A stretch of 10,224 bases of DNA, taken from NCBI GenBank assembly GCA_964511555.1, contig CAZEFR010000060.1:1-10224 (forward strand), given 5' to 3'. Below the pieces are notes generated by a model. It had not been told where the DNA came from. It did no database searches and saw only the letters and a list, made by a program, of their open reading frames with translations. The stretch comes from CAIZGX01 sp964511555. Lineage in GTDB: Bacteria > Bacteroidota > Bacteroidia > Flavobacteriales_D > Sanyastnellaceae. Shown here piece by piece: positions 1-7,189 of the stretch (position 1 is its first letter; each line of letters begins with the position of its first letter). The translations under genes were made by a program, and so were the position numbers.

Positions 1-1845
1 TTAGCCATAACCATTTTTGTTTTTAAATTCTTATTCAAGAAAAATTCAAAATACACTGACGATCAATTTGAAATTACAAGAGAATCGGCTCCTGAACTTT
101 TCCAATTGATAAAAGACACTGCCGAAAAAGTAGGAACTAATTTTCCAGATAAAATTTACATAGAAGGAAGCAATAATGCACACGTAAAATCGCAGCGTAC
201 ACTTATTGGAACATTGATTTCGAACAAACTCGAATTAATTATTGGAATTGGCTTAATTAATTCCGTTACCGCACTTGAATTAAAAGCCATTATTGCACAT
301 GAATTCGGGCACTTCTCGCAGAAATCGTTAAGGATAAACACGCTTGCATATCAAGTAAACAGAGCCATATGGGACATGCTTTATGACAATGAAGCATATG
401 ACAATTGGGTAACCAAATGGTTCGACAGAGGCATTTACGCTGTGTTTATCTATGTTGCTACCAAGTATAATAATTGTGTGAGATCTATACTTGCTTTTTT
501 CTCGAAACTCGTAACGCTTAATTTTCTTGCGCTTTCCAGACAACTTGAATATCACGCCGATGAAATTTCAGCAACAGTCTGTGGTCCCACTCCATTGATA
601 AATTACTTCTTAAGAATTGAATATTCAGAGCAATGTCTAGGAGTAGTTGCGCGCTATTACGAAAAGCAGGCAAAACTGAATTTAATGGGACGAAATATCT
701 ACAGAGACTATTTCACATACATGCAAAACCTATCTCAATGGAATGAAATACCAGTAGAGAATGGACTTCCCTTGATTTCAAAATCCATGTATTCCAATTA
801 TACAAGTTCAAAATTAGTTCTAAATAATCAATGGTCCAGCCATCCTGAAATAATCCAACGCATTTCAAATCTTGAATCGAAATTTGAAAGTAGACCAATA
901 GAGAATGACTTTCCAGCCTTTAAGATTTTAGTAAATCACGAGGAAATTGAACTTCACTTCACCGAATTATTGAACTTGAATTTTGAATTTCCAGAAAGTC
1001 CTAAGTTTATACAAACTGACATCTTACTTCACGATCTTAAACTTGAATACGAACAATCGGAATATAACAAAGCCTACAGAGGCTATTTCGATGTCAGAGG
1101 ATTTAGCAGATTCTATGAAGAGTTAGACATTCTGAAAGACATTCAATTTTCATTTGAGGAGCTCTTTAGCGATGAAAAACTTCAGAACATCTATGAGGAG
1201 CGTACTTTGAAAAATGATTTGGCAACACTTCAGCTCATAGAAACTGGCCAAATTGAAATTTCTTCCTTCGACTACGAAGGAGAACGATTCACGAAGAAAA
1301 AATTAAGCACCTTAATACCTGAAATAAAAGAGAAACAAGAACAACTTTCAGCATTACTTGAAGAATCAGACTTGCACATTTTATCCTATTTCGTAGGGAT
1401 AGAAACTAAATTGAATCTTTCACCAACTCTCCTCAAAGGATATAACGAACTTTTTGAATACGATAGGGAAAGCACATCGGAAAACAATGTACACCAACGA
1501 ATGCTTCGAGCCTTTCAATTTGTGCATGTCAAGTTGCATCATTCTTATATTAAATCTAATTTTTTAGGAATTCTAAAACTTGAGAATGAATTCAAAGTTG
1601 CTTTTCGATCTCTTCTAACCGATGATAGCGTTCAGGCTGTACTTGCCAATTATGAAGTAGAGAGCATTACCAACTACCTCGAGAAGGAATTGGAATATTT
1701 CGTTAAAAACACCTATGTTGAAGATAATCTTCGAATTCTTTATTTGGCCATAGATACATTTCAACAGTTGGTCAAATTCAAATACCACAAAATGAAGCAA
1801 GACCTTTTGAACTACCAGATAGAGCTTCAGAATAAAACGTTATAG
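1..1845 (+). CDS. M48-family membrane metalloprotease, 5'-truncated
   Basis: The reading frame is open from base 1, so the true start lies upstream and about 614 residues are visible. A zinc-protease signature H-E-F-G-H lies at 298-312, and the usual third zinc ligand is probably the glutamate at 547-549 in the E-Y-H-A-D motif about 80 residues later. This spacing and the Glu-x-x-Ala-Asp context are typical of M48 peptidases (HtpX/Ste24-like), which cleave membrane or misfolded envelope proteins. The first visible residues are hydrophobic and look like the end of a membrane segment; another hydrophobic stretch lies between the two zinc motifs. The C-terminal ~400 residues are charged, rich in Glu and Lys, and match no domain I recognise. 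A TTG at 106 could be mistaken for a start, but the frame continues well upstream. The stop is 20 bases before the next gene, which suggests co-transcription. Confidence 0.85.
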   Translation, partial: LAITIFVFKFLFKKNSKYTDDQFEITRESAPELFQLIKDTAEKVGTNFPDKIYIEGSNNAHVKSQRTLIGTLISNKLELIIGIGLINSVTALELKAIIAHEFGHFSQKSLRINTLAYQVNRAIWDMLYDNEAYDNWVTKWFDRGIYAVFIYVATKYNNCVRSILAFFSKLVTLNFLALSRQLEYHADEISATVCGPTPLINYFLRIEYSEQCLGVVARYYEKQAKLNLMGRNIYRDYFTYMQNLSQWNEIPVENGLPLISKSMYSNYTSSKLVLNNQWSSHPEIIQRISNLESKFESRPIENDFPAFKILVNHEEIELHFTELLNLNFEFPESPKFIQTDILLHDLKLEYEQSEYNKAYRGYFDVRGFSRFYEELDILKDIQFSFEELFSDEKLQNIYEERTLKNDLATLQLIETGQIEISSFDYEGERFTKKKLSTLIPEIKEKQEQLSALLEESDLHILSYFVGIETKLNLSPTLLKGYNELFEYDRESTSENNVHQRMLRAFQFVHVKLHHSYIKSNFLGILKLENEFKVAFRSLLTDDSVQAVLANYEVESITNYLEKELEYFVKNTYVEDNLRILYLAIDTFQQLVKFKYHKMKQDLLNYQIELQNKTL

Positions 1846-1865
1846 CCATTAAACAGAATTAACAA

Positions 1866-2351
1866 ATGACTCCTGAAAAACTCATACAGCGCATTGGAAT
1901 ACTTCTCATTCTTACTTTTCTTTTTGAAGTAATACGAAGCTATCAAATGCTCGAGGTTTTTCTTTTAACCCTAGAGGAAGAATTCAAGCTCAACCTTGTT
2001 CTTTCCATTTTTTTAACTCTGCTCCTGCCTGTTGCCGGAGTTCTTATGTGGTATAAGAAAAAATTGGGTTGGACATTATCTGCTGTTTATCTCCTAATAA
2101 CTGTCGCAAGTGCTGTGTGGTTTATGGTTATTGAATTTGTAACTCCTGAACCTGAAGAAGGTTTCATTACCCTCATAGCCCCTGTTGATAACACAAGCAG
2201 ACATCTATTCTCCATTCTATTCAACGGAGCCATACTTTATCTTCTTTTCAAGGAAAGCACGCGTCATTATCTTCAAATAGATCAAAAGACCATAATGAAT
2301 ACTGGAATCATAAGTGCTGCGGTTCTATTAATCTTGATTAGCGGGATATGA
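1866..2351 (+). CDS. Multi-spanning membrane protein of unknown function
   Basis: This 161-residue protein is strongly hydrophobic, with about five likely membrane segments near residues 9-28, 43-63, 69-90, 112-128 and 143-160. A short acidic loop of Pro and Glu residues (about 94-98) follows the third segment. No catalytic motif is visible and I do not recognise the family. The ATG lies 20 bases after the upstream protease, and its stop overlaps the next start as ATGA, so translation is probably coupled to the lipoprotein gene. The context suggests a role in the inner membrane together with the protease or the lipoproteins, but this rests on gene order alone. No Shine-Dalgarno sequence is evident, which is normal for this phylum. 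Confidence 0.75.
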   Translation: MTPEKLIQRIGILLILTFLFEVIRSYQMLEVFLLTLEEEFKLNLVLSIFLTLLLPVAGVLMWYKKKLGWTLSAVYLLITVASAVWFMVIEFVTPEPEEGFITLIAPVDNTSRHLFSILFNGAILYLLFKESTRHYLQIDQKTIMNTGIISAAVLLILISGI

Positions 2352-2800
2352 AAACAACTGTAATCAAAAGAACTTTGTTCTTTCTTGTCGTGTCGCTTGC
2401 ATTGTTCTTCAATTCTTGCCAAGAGAACACAACGCCAACTCCTAAAAAAAGTGAAACATTACAACAATTTTTTGATCATATGGAACGGGTCATTCCACTC
2501 ATTAATATAGTTCAATTTAAGAATTGTGAGCTGGACTCTTCAGGTTCATGTTTGACTTCCATTCATCCATTTTTCAAGACTGAGTTCGAAAAACTAGATA
2601 CGAACAATGCCATACATCAAGATTTAGAAGAATGCAGATACCCAACTGATTCATTAAAAATTTTGGCACTTGAGATTCGATTTCATTTTTATGAGAATGG
2701 GATATATTTTGAAAGATTAGATGTAAGAAAAATCATTTATCAAATGCATGACTATAGAAACGGAAAACCAACTCAAGGATTTCGCGAAATTCTGGGGTAG
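2348..2800 (+). CDS. Small lipoprotein of unknown function
   Basis: The 150-residue product starts with a basic n-region (Lys2, Lys7, Arg8), a hydrophobic core at about 9-21 and a relaxed lipobox F-N-S-C with the acylated cysteine at residue 24. Bacteroidota lipoboxes often lack the leading leucine. The mature part starts Q-E-N-T-T-P-T-P, a flexible linker that would hold the domain away from the membrane. Two further cysteines (in NCELDS and SGSCL) could form a disulphide, and another lies in EECRY. I recognise no domain. The start overlaps the stop of the preceding membrane protein by four bases. An N-terminal lipid anchor in the periplasm or outer membrane is well supported; function is unknown. 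Confidence 0.72.
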   Translation: MKTTVIKRTLFFLVVSLALFFNSCQENTTPTPKKSETLQQFFDHMERVIPLINIVQFKNCELDSSGSCLTSIHPFFKTEFEKLDTNNAIHQDLEECRYPTDSLKILALEIRFHFYENGIYFERLDVRKIIYQMHDYRNGKPTQGFREILG

Positions 2801-2832
2801 AATGAAATAATCGCAACTATACTTTAAATTAC

Positions 2833-3423
2833 ATGAAACCTATATACATACTTTCTACACTTTTAATTTTAGCCACGAGTTGCGGTAATTCAGAAACGAA
2901 ACATCAGCAAACGTCTCCAGATAAAGTATATACAGACTATATTATTTCTGCAAAGACCCTTCAACCCAATCTCGAGAATGGCGAACCTTTTGGCAATCTC
3001 GATTACGACAAAATAATTGCTTACGACTTTGCAGGTAGCGAAGAACCATATCCGACTGTCATTGATCATGAAGGTAAATTTGTTCCCGTCATTTCAAAAC
3101 AACAGTACTTAACACAAGAACAAGCCGATAAGATACTATCTGCTCTTTCAAGTAAAACAACCTATGGGGAAGCAACAGCAGCATGTTTCCATCCACACTT
3201 CGCACTCGTATTCTACAAGGGAAATAGAATGATTCATCAGATCAATGTCTGCCTCGACTGCAACTACTTAATCACTGATATTGCAATTCCAGCAGAAACG
3301 CACAAAAGAGTAAATGAAGGAACCGATACAGAATATGCACTAAATGGATTTACCGAAAGTGGAAAAAGAGCTATTACAGACTTATGTAAAGAATTGAATT
3401 TCACATATGGAACAGAGAAATAG
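2833..3423 (+). CDS. Lipoprotein with conserved Cys/His motif, unknown function
   Basis: This is a 196-residue lipoprotein: a short signal peptide (residues 1-16) ends in the lipobox A-T-S-C, with Cys17 as the likely acylated residue. A distinctive motif spans about 118-144: Cys118-Phe-His-Pro-His122, a hydrophobic F-Y strand, then Cys140-x-x-Cys143-Asn. From memory this C-F-x-P-x-H ... C-x-x-C arrangement recurs in uncharacterised Bacteroidota proteins, often with a following G-F-[TS]-E-x-G-K segment, which is seen here at about 172-178. The cysteines and histidines could form a metal site or disulphides, but that is inference. The gene lies 32 bases after the other lipoprotein and 38 bases before the secreted protein, all in the same direction, so it may be part of one long transcript. 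Confidence 0.75.
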   Translation: MKPIYILSTLLILATSCGNSETKHQQTSPDKVYTDYIISAKTLQPNLENGEPFGNLDYDKIIAYDFAGSEEPYPTVIDHEGKFVPVISKQQYLTQEQADKILSALSSKTTYGEATAACFHPHFALVFYKGNRMIHQINVCLDCNYLITDIAIPAETHKRVNEGTDTEYALNGFTESGKRAITDLCKELNFTYGTEK

Positions 3424-3461
3424 ATGTTCAATCATACTAAATAAATATCACAAGCATTAAC

Positions 3462-4862
3462 ATGACCCGACTTATTACCACATTCATATTAATCATTTTG
3501 ACCATTGCGACATTCGGACAAACTCGAAAAGATCTTTTATACTCTAAAATTTATTTAAAGGGAACCTCCTTAGATAACAAATATGAAATTACGGGATTTC
3601 AACTAAGATCGGATTTTTCAGACACCGTTATCGATAACCTAAAATATCGCAAATTCCAAACGTCAGACTTTACAGACTATTATGGAAAGCATACAACAAA
3701 AACTTTCTATGAATCTTTTGAAAAAGGTAATTATTGCTTATTAGATCATAACGAAGTCGTAATTCATAAAATTAACTATCATGAGATAAACGAACAGAAA
3801 GGAATAATTTACGGAAGAGAAGCGCAAATTTCTCTGGAATTCATAGATAAATCTAAGAATTTCCCTTTGGATAGCGCAGTTCATACAGATAAAACACCAA
3901 GGAGATATTATCTGAAAGATGATTCAGAAATATATCTTGTAATTATTCCTGAATTGCTTTCACTCGTTGTATCAAGCAATGGAGAATTTTATTCCAAGCA
4001 ACTATTTGATCAGAAATACAATGATATTACCACAGGATTGCGCAATAATTACAAGGCTTCAACAAAATTTGACATAAATAAAGATGATGAAATCCAATTA
4101 CTTTATCTAAGAAAATGGATGAACGATACAACAAATCTGGAGGAGCACACAGATAAACAATTTAAAAATTTAAAGTATCAAGGCGACACCCTTGTCAATG
4201 AATTTAAAAATCTAAAATTCGAAATTGAGGGTTATAGTTATTTGAACGGTTCTTATGACAGACCGGAAGAGCTTTTGGTTCCAATCTCTGATAGCGGATA
4301 CTACATTGGAAATCTATTCATCCCTTTCAAAGAGTATAGAACAGAACTCAAAATTATTGAAACAGAAAATGGTAATGACTTCTTAATTCAAGGTATAGTC
4401 TGCGATACAATTAACGGGAGTACTTATCAAAAAATCATTCAAATAAACAGTAGGCCATACACCATGAACATTTTGCCATTCTTCCCCGTTTCTTTTGTTG
4501 AAGTTGGGAATGTACATGGTGACATAACTTATAAAAAAATCAAAGGAGTTGAAAATGGTAGTAAACGTGAAAGAACTTATATAATAGACAGAAATAATAT
4601 TAGAGACATAATAAATAAAAAGAAAAACCAGGTAGAGGTAGTTATTTACTTTATGGAAGAGGCGAAAGTTGAAATCGAAATTAAGGACTATAAAACCCTT
4701 AAAACCATAGCATCAAAAAAAACAAAATCAAAAAAAGGAATAAATACGTTTATTATTCGATCTCGTAATTATGAGAAAAATAAAGAATATAGCGTTGAAA
4801 TAAACTACAAATGCAAGCAGAGTTCTGGCGGTTTTTCAAATAGCGTCAAGATAAAATATTAA
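3462..4862 (+). CDS. Secreted/periplasmic protein of unknown function
   Basis: The 466-residue product has a clear signal peptide: Arg3, a hydrophobic core at about 4-17, and a probable signal peptidase I site after T-F-G-Q (residue 20). There is no lipobox, so it should be periplasmic or released. The mature protein is very rich in Lys, Asn, Ile and Tyr and appears mainly beta-stranded. The last ~75 residues alternate Val/Ile/Glu/Lys strands and resemble a small beta-sandwich, but they lack the features I would need to call a type IX secretion sorting domain. No enzymatic motif was recognised. It is the last gene of the left co-directional cluster; a 118-base gap follows. Base composition is strikingly A-rich, more so than the genes on the right side of the window. 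Confidence 0.7.
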   Translation: MTRLITTFILIILTIATFGQTRKDLLYSKIYLKGTSLDNKYEITGFQLRSDFSDTVIDNLKYRKFQTSDFTDYYGKHTTKTFYESFEKGNYCLLDHNEVVIHKINYHEINEQKGIIYGREAQISLEFIDKSKNFPLDSAVHTDKTPRRYYLKDDSEIYLVIIPELLSLVVSSNGEFYSKQLFDQKYNDITTGLRNNYKASTKFDINKDDEIQLLYLRKWMNDTTNLEEHTDKQFKNLKYQGDTLVNEFKNLKFEIEGYSYLNGSYDRPEELLVPISDSGYYIGNLFIPFKEYRTELKIIETENGNDFLIQGIVCDTINGSTYQKIIQINSRPYTMNILPFFPVSFVEVGNVHGDITYKKIKGVENGSKRERTYIIDRNNIRDIINKKKNQVEVVIYFMEEAKVEIEIKDYKTLKTIASKKTKSKKGINTFIIRSRNYEKNKEYSVEINYKCKQSSGGFSNSVKIKY

Positions 4863-4980
4863 TAGCGCACGTATTTACAACTCCGTTCCAACAGCGACAT
4901 TCCACCGAATAAACAGCATATAACTAGCACATAAAAATTGGTGTTTTTGATAATTCAACTTTGTAGGTTTACAAATAAAA
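4863..4980. other. 118-base intergenic gap, no gene
   Basis: The gap separates the secreted-protein gene from the DUF4160/DUF2442 pair. I see no open frame, RNA gene or strong hairpin terminator. Its right end (about 4937-4980) is AT-rich and holds a weak promoter-like element. The left end contains a higher-GC stretch with repeated AACAGC words but no clear inverted repeat. Confidence 0.6.
4956..4963 (+). promoter_or_regulatory. Weak Bacteroidetes -7-like element before DUF4160
   Basis: CAACTTTG matches the phylum's -7 consensus TAnnTTTG at all but the first fixed base, and it ends 17 bases before the ATG at 4981. The only upstream -33 candidate, ATTG at 4937-4940, is 15 bases away, shorter than the usual ~17-23. 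It is therefore a weak candidate, kept because the gene follows a long gap and needs its own promoter. Confidence 0.22.
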
Positions 4981-5289
4981 ATGCCTACAATTTTTGAGTA
5001 TTTCGGAATACGTCTTGTGTTCTTTTCAAATGAACATTTTCCAATTCACATTCATGCCTTTTACAACGAGGAATATGGGATGAGAATTGAGTTCAAGATT
5101 GAAAATAGTATTATTACTGAAGTCACCTACCGAACCCAAAAAGGTTACAAAACTTTCCCTCCAAAACAGCGAAGAGATCTGACAAAATTAATTTCAGCTC
5201 ATCAGTACGAGATTGTAAACGATTGGATTAATTTTGTTATACTCAACAATCGAGTTGAACGGAAAATTATCACTCAACGCATTAAGTAA
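4981..5289 (+). CDS. DUF4160 domain protein
   Basis: The 102-residue protein begins M-P-T-I-F-E-Y-F-G-I, the typical DUF4160 opening, and has the characteristic P-x-H-x-H-A motif (PIHIHA, about residues 21-26) followed by a G-M-R-I-E-F strand. DUF4160 proteins are small, found across bacteria, and often encoded directly beside a DUF2442 gene, as here. Their biochemical role is not established. The pairing, small size and patchy occurrence have prompted the idea that they are toxin-antitoxin-like, with DUF4160 as the possible effector. The stop overlaps the next start by one base (TAATG), so translation is probably coupled. The basic C-terminus (residues 93-102) is somewhat longer than in the shortest family members. 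The family call is firm; the function is open. Confidence 0.82.
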   Translation: MPTIFEYFGIRLVFFSNEHFPIHIHAFYNEEYGMRIEFKIENSIITEVTYRTQKGYKTFPPKQRRDLTKLISAHQYEIVNDWINFVILNNRVERKIITQRIK

Positions 5290-5525
5290 TGAAACTAACT
5301 TCAGCGACATACCTCAATGACTATTCGGTTGAGTTGTTTTTTTCTGACGGAGAGAGAAGAACCGTGGACTTCAAATCTTTTTTATCTACCTCTTCCAACC
5401 CCATGACAAAAGCATTTTTGGATTTATCTAAATTCAAGAATTTCGAAGTCACTCACGGATATCTTTCTTGGAACAACGGTGAAATGGATTTTTCTGCTGA
5501 CTCGCTGTATTCTTGGAGGGATTAA
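5289..5525 (+). CDS. DUF2442 domain protein
   Basis: This 78-residue protein follows the DUF2442 layout: an N-terminal strand, a D-Y-S-V-E-L-F-F-S-D-G motif (about 11-21), a V-D-F-K-S-F strand, a helix containing F-L-D-L, and a C-terminal W-N-N-G-E-M-D-F-S-A-D-S-L-Y block (about 61-74) ending in the usual L-Y. DUF2442 proteins are small alpha/beta proteins of unknown role, and some occur fused to helix-turn-helix domains, suggesting a regulator or neutralising partner. The gene overlaps the DUF4160 stop by one base and is the last gene before a convergent junction. If the pair acts as a toxin-antitoxin-like unit, this would be the likelier antidote, but no experiment I know of proves it. Confidence 0.82.
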   Translation: MKLTSATYLNDYSVELFFSDGERRTVDFKSFLSTSSNPMTKAFLDLSKFKNFEVTHGYLSWNNGEMDFSADSLYSWRD

Positions 5526-5540
5526 TAAAGAATGCCTCAA

Positions 5541-5580
5541 TAAAAGGTAAGAAAAGGTAAGAAAAGGTAAGAGAGGGGAA
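5541..5580. repeat. Four units of a 10-base tandem repeat
   Basis: The block reads as four consecutive 10-mers on the consensus GAAAAGGTAA: the first differs at one base, the middle two are identical, and the fourth (GAGAGGGGAA) has three changes. It fills the gap between the convergent DUF2442 and AlbA_2 genes. The strand is nearly all purine. It has no inverted symmetry, so it is not a hairpin terminator. Replication slippage would explain it. Confidence 0.85.
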
Positions 5581-5592
5581 GATTGATGTTTT

Positions 5593-6213
5593 TCACTTCA
5601 GGAAATAAACTGCTTTCCCTTGCTCGAAGTTTTCAACCACGATTCCCCATTTCATGAGTTTCGCTAGTTTTCGAATTAAGATAGGTCGTGGGGTTCCCGA
5701 TTTTCGGGCGAGCTGATTCAACGTATACGGTTGCTGTTTCAACAATGAAAAAAGTTGCTCTTCTCTTTCCGACATCTGAAATAGTTCATTCGAGTCTTGC
5801 TGGGAAGAAACCTCTTGCATGGCTATCCAGACGTTTGAAGCAGGGAGCGTAACGTCGTGTTCACGAATGAACGCCTTCCACCCCTCTTCAATTTTTGCCA
5901 AATGAGGTTTTGCTGAAGATTCTTCAATGTCAATTTCTAGAACCGCCTTTCCTTCTACCTTCCAAACAGAATGAGAGAAATGAACGGGAGGTTGACAGAA
6001 TTCCTCAGCGCTGCGAATGATCATATGAAGCTCTTCCTCTGGACGAACACCGCATACATTGCCGTTGTCTTTCACGCCAATGAGTAATCTTCCTCCGGAG
6101 GTATTGGCAAAAGCCACCAACGAACGCGCAATTTTCTGCGCATCGTCGATACGCATTTTAAAGTCTTGCTTCAAATGCTCGCCTTCAGAAATGTAGGTTA
6201 GCACGTAAGACAT
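5593..6213 (-). CDS. AlbA_2 (Schlafen-type) / winged-helix protein
   Basis: The 206-residue protein has an N-terminal AlbA_2 (putative DNA-binding, Schlafen-related) domain over about residues 10-130. Its hallmarks are a Q-D-F-K motif (16-19), A-F-A-N-T-S-G-G-R-L-L-I-G-V (34-47) and D-N-G-x-x-x-G-V (49-56). The C-terminal ~60 residues look like a winged helix, with the segment L-N-Q-L-A-R-K-S-G-T-P at about 165-175 as the likely helix-turn-helix. This short form is common in Bacteroidota and differs from the longer AlbA_2-ATPase fusions. Role is uncertain; nucleic-acid binding or regulation is the usual expectation. The ATG lies three bases after the ytxJ stop, so it is probably translationally coupled and the last gene of the peroxidase operon. 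The C-terminus is intact and lies near the 10-base repeat. Confidence 0.82.
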   Translation of the reverse strand: MSYVLTYISEGEHLKQDFKMRIDDAQKIARSLVAFANTSGGRLLIGVKDNGNVCGVRPEEELHMIIRSAEEFCQPPVHFSHSVWKVEGKAVLEIDIEESSAKPHLAKIEEGWKAFIREHDVTLPASNVWIAMQEVSSQQDSNELFQMSEREEQLFSLLKQQPYTLNQLARKSGTPRPILIRKLAKLMKWGIVVENFEQGKAVYFLK

Positions 6214-6216
6214 AGA

Positions 6217-6537
6217 CTAGGCTTCGAGAAGCTCGGAAACGAAAATGGATAAATGCGTAGCCGACTTCAATACCTTTCCTTTTTCAATGAGAATGGCCTG
6301 CGGAGATTCGTGCTCAACGCCGGTGTCTTGGGCAATGGCATTCGAGATGTTTCGGTGTTCCAAAAGATCTAGGTAATAAGGCTTCACTGTAGAAGTCGTA
6401 TCCCAATCGCGTTCAAAGCGTGAAAGTGCTGTGGTGCTTATGCTGCAGCGCGTGCTGTGTTTAAATACAATAAACTTTTCTTCCGATTCAAGCAACGCAT
6501 TCCATTGCTCAACCGAGTTCAATTGATTCCAATTCAT
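6217..6537 (-). CDS. ytxJ: Bacillithiol-system redox protein YtxJ
   Basis: The 106-residue protein matches the YtxJ family (formerly DUF2847): an N-terminal W-N-x-L segment, the strongly conserved F-K-H-S-T-R-C-S-I-S block (about 25-34) with single active Cys31, Y-Y-L-D-L-L (54-59), R-N-I-S-N (62-66) and H-E-S-P-Q-A-I-L-I (76-84), whose Pro79 is the cis-Pro position of the thioredoxin fold. Length is normal for the family. YtxJ is thought to act as a monothiol bacilliredoxin-like protein that removes bacillithiol from oxidised protein thiols in the cytoplasm. It lies seven bases downstream of the glutathione peroxidase gene and three bases upstream of the AlbA_2 gene, so the three are almost certainly one operon. 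The combination with a thiol peroxidase fits oxidative-stress repair. Confidence 0.9.
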   Translation of the reverse strand: MNWNQLNSVEQWNALLESEEKFIVFKHSTRCSISTTALSRFERDWDTTSTVKPYYLDLLEHRNISNAIAQDTGVEHESPQAILIEKGKVLKSATHLSIFVSELLEA

Positions 6538-6544
6538 GGTTGAA

Positions 6545-7126
6545 TTATTTTATCAACGAAGTCAATTCAGTATCTAACGGCTTCACTCCAGATGGAAACT
6601 CAGCTAACCACTCGCCTTCCGGAGAGACTAAGAACTTGTGGAAATTCCATTTCACCGTTCCATCTGCTACACCGTTCAACGACTTCTGCGTTAACCATTG
6701 GTATACACCGTGTTGATTCTTTCCTTTAACATCGATCTTCTCGGTTAATGGAAAAGTCACTCCGTAATTTTTTTGACAAAAAGAAACAATCTCTTCGCTT
6801 GTTCCTGGCTCTTGTCCTAAGAATTGGTTACAAGGGAAACCAACAATCACAAGCTTACCCTGGTATTGTTCGTATAATTTTTCAAGGTCTTCGTACTGTG
6901 GGGTGTATCCGCATTTTGAGGCGACATTCACACACAAAACATATTTTCCTTTGAAGTCTGACATGTGCATCTCTTTTCCGTCGATGCTGTTAACTGTTAA
7001 ATCGTAAAAGCTCATTTTATTTGTTCCTATTGGTTTTGAAGGTTTTTGCCATCTGCTGCGCACAGACAATGCGGCGGCTGATGAAAGTGCTAACACTAAT
7101 AATCCGACGATATAAATTGTTTTCAT
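6545..7126 (-). CDS. Glutathione peroxidase-type thiol peroxidase with N-terminal signal/anchor
   Basis: The 193-residue protein is a GPx-family peroxidase. The catalytic tetrad is visible: peroxidatic Cys72 in N-V-A-S-K-C-G-Y-T, Gln101 in F-P-C-N-Q-F, and Trp160-Asn161 in K-W-N-F. Cys117 in S-F-C-Q-K-N lies where thioredoxin-dependent members keep their resolving cysteine, so it probably uses thioredoxin rather than glutathione and reduces H2O2 or lipid hydroperoxides. Residues 1-37 add a hydrophobic segment (about 4-21) not needed for the fold, predicting export or an inner-membrane anchor. Met38 at 7013-7015 would begin a canonical cytosolic form. It is the first gene of the minus-strand operon with ytxJ and the AlbA_2 gene, transcribed away from the diiron-protein gene. 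Confidence 0.92.
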   Translation of the reverse strand: MKTIYIVGLLVLALSSAAALSVRSRWQKPSKPIGTNKMSFYDLTVNSIDGKEMHMSDFKGKYVLCVNVASKCGYTPQYEDLEKLYEQYQGKLVIVGFPCNQFLGQEPGTSEEIVSFCQKNYGVTFPLTEKIDVKGKNQHGVYQWLTQKSLNGVADGTVKWNFHKFLVSPEGEWLAEFPSGVKPLDTELTSLIK

Positions 7127-7165
7127 GTTGATTTAACAATATTGAATAGAGAATGTTTAGAGATT

Positions 7166-7182
7166 GTGCAATTAATTTGCAC
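7166..7182. promoter_or_regulatory. Perfect 6-5-6 inverted repeat, operator candidate
   Basis: GTGCAA (7166-7171), spacer TTAAT, then TTGCAC (7177-7182) form a perfect inverted repeat in the 70-base spacer between the divergent peroxidase and diiron-protein genes. The size and symmetry suit a dimeric regulator. There is no T-run on either side, so a terminator is unlikely. It overlaps a promoter-like TTAATTTG on the plus strand. Confidence 0.42.
7172..7179 (+). promoter_or_regulatory. -7-like element for the diiron-protein gene
   Basis: TTAATTTG matches TAnnTTTG except at the second base and ends 17 bases before the ATG at 7197. I find no convincing -33 box at the right spacing. It lies inside the inverted repeat, so a bound regulator would block it. 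Confidence 0.25.
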
Positions 7183-7189
7183 GCTGAAA

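Noticed and set aside
106..108. TTG as the start of the M48 protease
   Set aside because: The frame is open to base 1 and the upstream residues include a plausible hydrophobic segment, so the gene is cut by the window edge.
4630..4862. Type IX secretion C-terminal sorting domain on the secreted protein
   Set aside because: The C-terminal strands are suggestive, but the expected conserved glycine-rich and K-L-like motifs are not evident and no T9SS genes are in view.
4863..4980. Possible integron attC site in the gap, given several small unknown genes in one direction to its left
   Set aside because: I find no paired core sites (RYYYAAC/GTTRRRY) forming an imperfect palindrome, and the other gaps in the cluster (20-38 bases) are too short for attC sites.
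5541..5580. Repeat block as a possible CRISPR array or iteron origin
   Set aside because: The 10-base units are contiguous without spacers and too short for CRISPR; no replication initiator gene or DnaA-box cluster is nearby.
5526..5592. Bidirectional terminator between the convergent genes
   Set aside because: No inverted repeat followed by a T-run is visible; only the direct repeat is present.
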